64,000 nucleotides of DNA from Candidatus Heimdallarchaeota archaeon (GTDB lineage: Archaea; Asgardarchaeota; Heimdallarchaeia; JABLTI01): contig JABCTZ010000007.1 in assembly GCA_018238155.1 (NCBI GenBank), positions 124,001-188,000 on the forward strand, given 5' to 3'. Below the pieces are notes generated by a model, which made no database searches, was not told the origin of the DNA, and was given only the letters and a program-made list of their open reading frames with translations. This document shows positions 58,760 to 64,000 of this stretch, one piece after another; position 1 is the first letter of the stretch, and each line of letters starts with the position of its first letter. The position numbers and the translations under genes were made by a program.

Positions 58760-61042
58760 ATGATACAATTCGTATGGATACTCATTAAAGATACACCCAT
58801 TACAGGTATGAAATTCATAAAAATATCCGATCAAGAAGAAAGAGATCGCTTAGAGAAATTTTATGGCTGGCTTAGTGGACCTTCAAGTGAATACACTGAA
58901 AAAGTTCAAAATATAATCTTACAAGACACTAAATATTATTATCATTCTAATAACTCGGTTCTATTTGTTATTGGAGCGGATTTGGATGAAACAAGCATTC
59001 CATCCGTATTTCTTCCTGAATTAAAAGAAAGGTTCTTTGGTGTTTTTCCACATGATGTTACTGCTACTTTTAACGGAAAAGACACATCACAGTTTAGAAG
59101 CTTTGATCCTGTGCTAGTTGAATTATCAATAGCTTTTGAACAGAGAAAAATTGAAGCTTTTGGCAATCGAAAAGAGCTTGATGCTTTTGAGGTTTTGAAT
59201 TTACCAAATGAATTGCAAATGGTCACACTTGTACTGGTAAAAATGCAAGTTGTTACTCCTGATATGATTTCTCAAGTGACAGGAATTTCATCCACAGAAG
59301 TCGAAAGACAGCTACGCGAAGTCTATCAAAGAGGGTATCTATATATAACGACAATTTCTAATAAATCATATTTCTCGATTAAACCATTTGATTCCGAAGA
59401 CTCGCACAAAATTAAAAATCAAAAAACACCCACAGAAAAACTCATAGGAGCTTCATCTGACACAGTCGTTCTGTCTGATCATTTACAAGATATCTCTCAA
59501 TCGTCATTGGATATTGAGAAAACATTCCCTCCAGATAAGGGAGGAACACCTAGATTTAGTTTAGATGATGCAAAAGTTAGTGAAGAAACAACCCCAAAAT
59601 TTGACACAAAAGAATCTGCTATGATGCCTCCGCCCAGCTTGGATAAGAGTTCAAGCTCAGGACTTTATGCTTTATCTCAAGGTGAGATGAAAGTTCCTTC
59701 ATTAACTAATGATATAAAACCAAAACCGAAAGATTCAGTAGAACCTGCCAAAGATAAGAAAGAATCTAAAGGTGTTAAACTTAAAATTGATCCTATCGCC
59801 CAAGAAATCGATCGTAATCATAAATTGACAATCGTCATCCCAAAGAATGGTTCTCTTCCTTCAAATTCTCTTCGAAGAGAAAAAGGATATTCTTCTGGTA
59901 AAGTTAGAATTCCTAATGAAAAGAATAAAGATCCTTTCCTATTAAATTCAATGATTAAAAAAGATCTTGAAAATATTTTCGAAGCATTACTAATGGGAAA
60001 ACTAATAGTAATTTCTGGTGATACACCAGAAGTGATTACTACAGGTCTAGTGGATAAAGTTTTTGAAACTTTGACTCTCCTTGCGCCATATAGGTCTCTT
60101 CGCTGTATGAAAAGTGAGATCTTTGTTCATCCAAAGGATGCAGATATTGTTTATCTTCCTAAACATTTGCTTAAATATTATTCATGGGCTACAATTATAG
60201 ATTTAGATCAGAAAAAAGTTACAAGTGGTTCTTCTTCCGAGTTCTCCAGAAACTTAGTCAAGAAAATACGTAAAATAACTGACCCAAAGGAACTAGTAAA
60301 GGAAGTTACTAACATCTCTTCAGTTTTACTGAAAGTTGGTCGAGATATAAATACTCTGAAAATAGAAGGAAGACCTCCTGATTTATATCTGAATGAGGTA
60401 AAGAAAACTTTTGGCGTTGCAACATTAGAAGCAGGTTTAGCTTTAAGTGAGAAACTGATTCGTTTACACAAAGATTGTGCTTACATCGCCGGATTCTATA
60501 TCCGAAAAGGTCTAGATGTCATTGTTCGTGCAATAGTTGTTGGGTACCCAGTTGTTGTTATTGGTGATGATCCATTGGATGTATTGCATGTTATTGAAGC
60601 CTTGTCAATATTTGCACCGAATAAAGCAGTTAATGCACAAGTATGGACAACGAATTTTGCTGGTATAAATCTGAAAGAATTTGATTTTATGGGTGCACAA
60701 GAAGGGACTGATAAACTCTTTAGAGATGCAGTGAAAGTTAATCTGCGCTCAATGAGCGCATATGGTGGTCCCCGTTCGGAATTTCTACATGAACTATTAC
60801 GTAAAATGTGGCGAAGAAGATCAAAAGAGAGACCGAAATTTATTCGTGAGAACATTTCCCTTATGTTCAATGATGTCGAAAAAATCGTTAAAGCTTTCAA
60901 TTCTTTAGGAAATAGAGAACCTACAAAGCAAGAAATTAGAGAATTATTTAACAAGTATGAACAACATTTTCATGTACTGGTAATTGACATACTAAAAAAT
61001 GAGCAGAAGGACATTGTTGCTAAAATCAAACAAGCATTCTGA
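58760..61042 (+). CDS. Longin-like N-terminus, winged helix and two DENN-like segments; unrecognised Asgard-type protein
   Basis: Residues about 1-115 have the strand/helix order of a longin domain (FVWILIKDTPITGMKFIKI ... SVLFVIGADLDE). Residues about 150-205 look like a winged helix (TPDMISQVTGISSTEVERQL). A Ser/Lys-rich disordered linker (about 220-390) follows. The C-terminal part contains IFEALLMGKLIVISGD, then ALxxLAP-like and IIDLDQKKV (about 410-490), and a second such unit VIVRAIVVGYPVVVIGDDP (about 590-650). This layout resembles the central DENN pattern (LLxxRxVIxxS, then VDLDxxxV). DENN modules regulate small GTPases in eukaryotes. This is a hypothesis and needs structure comparison. 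Confidence 0.5.
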   Translation: MIQFVWILIKDTPITGMKFIKISDQEERDRLEKFYGWLSGPSSEYTEKVQNIILQDTKYYYHSNNSVLFVIGADLDETSIPSVFLPELKERFFGVFPHDVTATFNGKDTSQFRSFDPVLVELSIAFEQRKIEAFGNRKELDAFEVLNLPNELQMVTLVLVKMQVVTPDMISQVTGISSTEVERQLREVYQRGYLYITTISNKSYFSIKPFDSEDSHKIKNQKTPTEKLIGASSDTVVLSDHLQDISQSSLDIEKTFPPDKGGTPRFSLDDAKVSEETTPKFDTKESAMMPPPSLDKSSSSGLYALSQGEMKVPSLTNDIKPKPKDSVEPAKDKKESKGVKLKIDPIAQEIDRNHKLTIVIPKNGSLPSNSLRREKGYSSGKVRIPNEKNKDPFLLNSMIKKDLENIFEALLMGKLIVISGDTPEVITTGLVDKVFETLTLLAPYRSLRCMKSEIFVHPKDADIVYLPKHLLKYYSWATIIDLDQKKVTSGSSSEFSRNLVKKIRKITDPKELVKEVTNISSVLLKVGRDINTLKIEGRPPDLYLNEVKKTFGVATLEAGLALSEKLIRLHKDCAYIAGFYIRKGLDVIVRAIVVGYPVVVIGDDPLDVLHVIEALSIFAPNKAVNAQVWTTNFAGINLKEFDFMGAQEGTDKLFRDAVKVNLRSMSAYGGPRSEFLHELLRKMWRRRSKERPKFIRENISLMFNDVEKIVKAFNSLGNREPTKQEIRELFNKYEQHFHVLVIDILKNEQKDIVAKIKQAF

Positions 61043-61152
61043 AATGAACTTTTACTCGAGTATTCTTTACATACAATCAATATAGGAATAAAATTCAAAA
61101 AGGCTAAAGGCTTTCTAAAAGTATATCTATGTGATGTTAATTAGCAAAGGAT

Positions 61153-61389
61153 GTGCAAAAAATGAGAAAAGGTCCTTTAATCGCAGCAGGAGTCGAAGGA
61201 ATAACTGGTTTGATAATGATCATTGTTGGTGCTATTTTCTACAATGAAATAGATTTACTTCTCTGGCCCGAATGGATAATGTGGATTGGAATCGTTATTC
61301 TTGGGTTCGGTATGATTATATTAGTCGTTGCTTTTATCAAAAAACCTAGTGAAGTCGAAGAAAAAGTACAAACAGCAGAAACAACTTAA
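61153..61389 (+). CDS. Small two-pass membrane protein
   Basis: The 78-residue protein has two hydrophobic segments (about 7-28 and 37-62) with a short exposed loop and an acidic tail (SEVEEKVQTAETT). No family is recognised. The start ATG is preceded by AAAGGATG. It may be an accessory subunit of a membrane system, but there is no evidence for its role. Confidence 0.6.
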   Translation: MQKMRKGPLIAAGVEGITGLIMIIVGAIFYNEIDLLLWPEWIMWIGIVILGFGMIILVVAFIKKPSEVEEKVQTAETT

Positions 61390-61461
61390 TTTCTCCATTG
61401 TTTTTTTCTTTTTACAAATCAATACTAGCTCATGGAAGAATATTTTTTAAGTATAAAAGCT

Positions 61462-61473
61462 TAGGTTAACCTA
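61462..61473. promoter_or_regulatory. 12-bp perfect palindrome just downstream of a TATA box
   Basis: TAGGTTAACCTA at 61462-61473 is perfectly symmetric. A TATA-like GTATAAAAG (61451-61459) is directly upstream. The palindrome lies between TATA and the likely start of transcription for the LVIVD gene, a classic repressor position. Confidence 0.5.
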
Positions 61474-61529
61474 GCATTTTTTAGTCTTGATATGGAATAG
61501 AAAATTAAGCATAAAAGGATGAAACTGCC

Positions 61530-63554
61530 TTGATTACAAAAATATTTCGAAGTCGAAAAAATAGTCTATTAGCATTGATCTTTATTTTTATTTTTTTGTT
61601 GCCATTTTTTGTTAATGATCAGATGATTTTTCTGAATGCAATATCAAATTATGATAATGAACTTGAAATTGATGCTAAGAAAAAAGCACCAATAGATTCA
61701 ACAAATGTAACAGAGTTGAGCTATTGGGATGACAACTACGGAGATATCTTTGAAGTTGTTGTAACTGGGAGCTATGCATATTTAACACTTGGAGATAATG
61801 GATTATTAATTGTTGATGTTTCTGATGTAACAGCACCTAGTGTTGTTGCTGAATGGGATACTTATGCATGTAGATACATTTACATTGAGTCTGATGTAAT
61901 TTATGCAACAAATTTATCATCAGTTTACATACTTGATGCATCTGATTTCAGTAACATGAATGTTATTAGCAACTGGACAGTATCTAATACTATTAGAGAT
62001 ATTCTTGTAGATGGTAGCTTTGTACATCTTACAACAGATGCACAATATGCAATATACAACATCACAGATTTAGCAACCCCAACTCAAACCGACAGTTTTA
62101 TTCAAGCTGGTTTGACAACTCTCCAACTAGATGGTGATATTTTATATGTTGAAGATTCAAATCGTGTGCGAATACTAAATGTATCTGATGTTACTTCTAT
62201 AGTTCAACTGGATGATGTTTACTTTTCAGGTTTAGACAATTTCTACTATTCAAATGATTTCTTGTACATAACTGATTCAGTTGGTATTTACATCTATAAT
62301 ACAACTTTACCCGATACTCCTATTTTGGTGAGCTTATTTGCCCTCAATTTCACAGGTGGAGATGCTGATCTTTTACTCAAAGGAAATTACCTTCTTGTAA
62401 ATAATGTTGTTACCATTGAAATGTTTGATATTTCAAATAAAAATGCTCCACTTTACTATACAACTTATAAGGACATATTCACTTCCTCTGATTTCCAAAT
62501 AGTAGGAGATAACATTTATCTTTGGGATGATCTATCAATGGAAATTCTCGATTCTTCTGATTTAACAGCAATATCTGTAATTTGGTTGGATCAATTCAAT
62601 GGTTATGCTAAGGATGTTTTCTTAGATGGAGATTTTGCATTTATTGCAGATGGATCAAATCTTCAAATAATGGACATTACTGATTTTAATAATCCTGTAG
62701 AAGTTGGCCAATTCTTTGATGAAAATGGTGCCTTTACTGATGTTTATGTAAATAATGGTTTTGCATATCTCCTAGAGGATGGATTAGGTCTTCGAATAGT
62801 TGATATATCTGATCCTGCAAATCCTATTGAAAGGGGCAATCTTACATTGCCTGGAGATTTTCAAAGACTCTGTGCAAATGATGAATACGTTTTCGTTGCA
62901 AACGGTGTTGCTGGACTTAGTATAATCGATGTATATTATCCTGGGTATCCACAACTATCTTTACTATATGATGAAGTAGGCAGTGTTTATGATGTTGCTT
63001 TGATGGGGAATAATCTGTTTCTAGCAACTGGTTCTTATTTACAAATTGTAGATATAAGCAACCCATATGAACCTGAGGCAATAGCTAATTATACACGAGC
63101 TACTTCCTTCTACACTTCTCTAGTCGTTTCTGAAAACTATATTTACGCAGTATCATTTTTTGAAGGATTTGATATTATTGATATAGCCACTGATATTACC
63201 ATTCCTGCAAAAGTTGGTCAGTACTTTACTAATCAATTTCCTATGGATATCTGTGTTGAAGGTGACTATATCTATCTTTTAGATGGTCTTTTTGGTCATA
63301 GTCTATTTGATGCCTTTAACATTGCTCATCCTAAGTTGATTGCTAGTTTTGATACTTTTGCTGGTATTACTGAAGGTTTTGCTGTCAGAAATGGATACAT
63401 CTTTGTTACTACAGGTTTAAATGGAACACATATTCTAACTACTAATCCATTACTTACTCTTAAATCACCATTCTTAGGACCACTGGCATTTTTTGCCGGA
63501 CTGACTATTTTCTCAGTGATTGTTATCTTTATTCGCAAGAAGAAGAGAAACTAA
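61530..63554 (+). CDS. Secreted LVIVD-repeat beta-propeller protein with C-terminal membrane anchor
   Basis: The N-terminus is a signal/anchor segment (LALIFIFIFLLPFFVND). Twelve or more repeats with phrases such as GLLIVDVSDVTAPSVVAEWD and GLRIVDISDPANPIERGNL are LVIVD-type beta-propeller units. A C-terminal membrane segment (FFAGLTIFSVIVIFI) is followed by RKKKRN, so the propeller lies outside the cell. Such proteins are common surface proteins of unknown binding role. The start is TTG at 61530. A tandem paralogue begins at 63811. Confidence 0.85.
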   Translation: MITKIFRSRKNSLLALIFIFIFLLPFFVNDQMIFLNAISNYDNELEIDAKKKAPIDSTNVTELSYWDDNYGDIFEVVVTGSYAYLTLGDNGLLIVDVSDVTAPSVVAEWDTYACRYIYIESDVIYATNLSSVYILDASDFSNMNVISNWTVSNTIRDILVDGSFVHLTTDAQYAIYNITDLATPTQTDSFIQAGLTTLQLDGDILYVEDSNRVRILNVSDVTSIVQLDDVYFSGLDNFYYSNDFLYITDSVGIYIYNTTLPDTPILVSLFALNFTGGDADLLLKGNYLLVNNVVTIEMFDISNKNAPLYYTTYKDIFTSSDFQIVGDNIYLWDDLSMEILDSSDLTAISVIWLDQFNGYAKDVFLDGDFAFIADGSNLQIMDITDFNNPVEVGQFFDENGAFTDVYVNNGFAYLLEDGLGLRIVDISDPANPIERGNLTLPGDFQRLCANDEYVFVANGVAGLSIIDVYYPGYPQLSLLYDEVGSVYDVALMGNNLFLATGSYLQIVDISNPYEPEAIANYTRATSFYTSLVVSENYIYAVSFFEGFDIIDIATDITIPAKVGQYFTNQFPMDICVEGDYIYLLDGLFGHSLFDAFNIAHPKLIASFDTFAGITEGFAVRNGYIFVTTGLNGTHILTTNPLLTLKSPFLGPLAFFAGLTIFSVIVIFIRKKKRN

Positions 63555-63570
63555 CTAATATAAATTTAAC

Positions 63571-63600
63571 AGAGAAAGATATTCTTCTTTCTCTTCCATT
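63571..63600 (+). terminator. Terminator hairpin after the LVIVD gene
   Basis: A perfect 9-bp stem AGAGAAAGA (63571-63579) / TCTTTCTCT (63586-63594) with a 6-base loop is followed by a pyrimidine-rich tail. Confidence 0.55.
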
Positions 63601-63810
63601 CTTTTTTCTCAAAAAGTTCAGGTCATTCAAGATCTCCTTCTAGAAGAATCCTTGCTTCTTTTTTACTCTTGAGAAGAGCTATAATCTGGTTTGATTTACT
63701 TTAAAAAATTAGAAATATTAATTGAGTAATAATCTTTTTTAAGCTAGAGAATGTTTGAGATAATATCGTTTTCTTATTCTAGAATTTGAGTAGAGAGTTA
63801 TATTAAAAAG

Positions 63811-64000
63811 GTGAAAAAAATTACGAATTCAAAAATATTTTCTAGCCGAAAAAAAAGCTTTGTAGTATTAATCTTTATTGTTATTTTTCTGTTGCCATTT
63901 TTTATTAATGATCAAATGACTTTTCTGAGTGCAACTTCAAATACCAATTATGATTTTGAAATAAATGCTAAGAAAAAATCACCAATAGATTCAGCTAATG
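63811..64000 (+). CDS. Tandem paralogue of the LVIVD surface protein, N-terminal part (cut by window end)
   Basis: From GTG at 63811 the frame reads a basic start, then VVLIFIVIFLLPFFINDQMT, and later AKKKSPIDSAN. This aligns closely with the start of the upstream LVIVD protein (LIFIFIFLLPFFVNDQMI, AKKKAPIDSTN), including the same conserved junction after the membrane segment. It is thus a recent tandem duplicate. Only about 63 residues are present; the rest lies outside the window. The pair suggests expansion of surface propeller proteins in this region. Confidence 0.85.
   Translation, partial: MKKITNSKIFSSRKKSFVVLIFIVIFLLPFFINDQMTFLSATSNTNYDFEINAKKKSPIDSAN

Overview
The window is an AT-rich archaeal chromosome segment. 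It carries split archaeal RNA polymerase large-subunit genes (A', A''), a single fused B subunit, archaeal NusA, L30e, EF-1A, aIF5B, RIO1 kinase and topoisomerase VI. Several proteins look eukaryote-like: a Rag/Gtr-type GTPase fused to a roadblock domain, longin-like proteins, and a protein with DENN-like segments. This suggests an Asgard archaeon; that is my inference from gene content, and no 16S rRNA or tRNA was seen. Coding density is high, genes run on both strands, and many starts are TTG or GTG.

Layout. 1-7.4 kb: end of an FtsX-like permease, EF-1A, a double PadR regulator with a palindromic operator, a small membrane zinc-ribbon protein, a DapA-like protein lacking its catalytic lysine, a prepilin peptidase with an inserted tetrapeptide-repeat domain, and an FAD oxidoreductase. 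7.4-10.4 kb (minus strand): phosphoesterase, longin-like protein, Rag-like GTPase. 10.9-19.1 kb: rpoB-rpoA1-rpoA2-rpl30e-nusA. 19.1-19.4 kb: a candidate structured RNA. 19.4-28.4 kb: a degenerate SF2 helicase, a helical/Ig-like protein, a PRC-barrel-like protein, a TrmB-type protein with a very long coiled coil, and a large surface protein. 28.6-33.1 kb: tldD-tldE and a two-subunit L-serine dehydratase.

33-43.9 kb: a PRC-like protein, a GAF sensor lacking its ATPase domain, an MFS transporter, a radical SAM protein, RIO kinase, a membrane-anchored metzincin protease, glutamine synthetase and an AlaX-type editing protein. 43.9-45.6 kb: an island of two divergent broken genes, one a Cas4-like nuclease and the other an HD-domain protein. 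45.7-49.7 kb: a degenerate M20 peptidase, paired ECF-type ATPases, MobB and a HEAT-repeat protein. 49.9-58.6 kb: Asn/Asp-tRNA synthetase, topoisomerase VI B (with a long helix-hairpin-helix tail) and A, NDK and aIF5B. 58.7-64 kb: a longin/DENN-like protein, a small membrane protein, and two tandem LVIVD-propeller surface proteins, the second cut by the window end.

The central-information genes form a conserved backbone. The most interesting material is the possible Rag/longin/DENN set, the extended topoisomerase VI B, the divergent nuclease/HD island, the catalytically degenerate enzymes, and a structured intergenic RNA with mutually exclusive stems.
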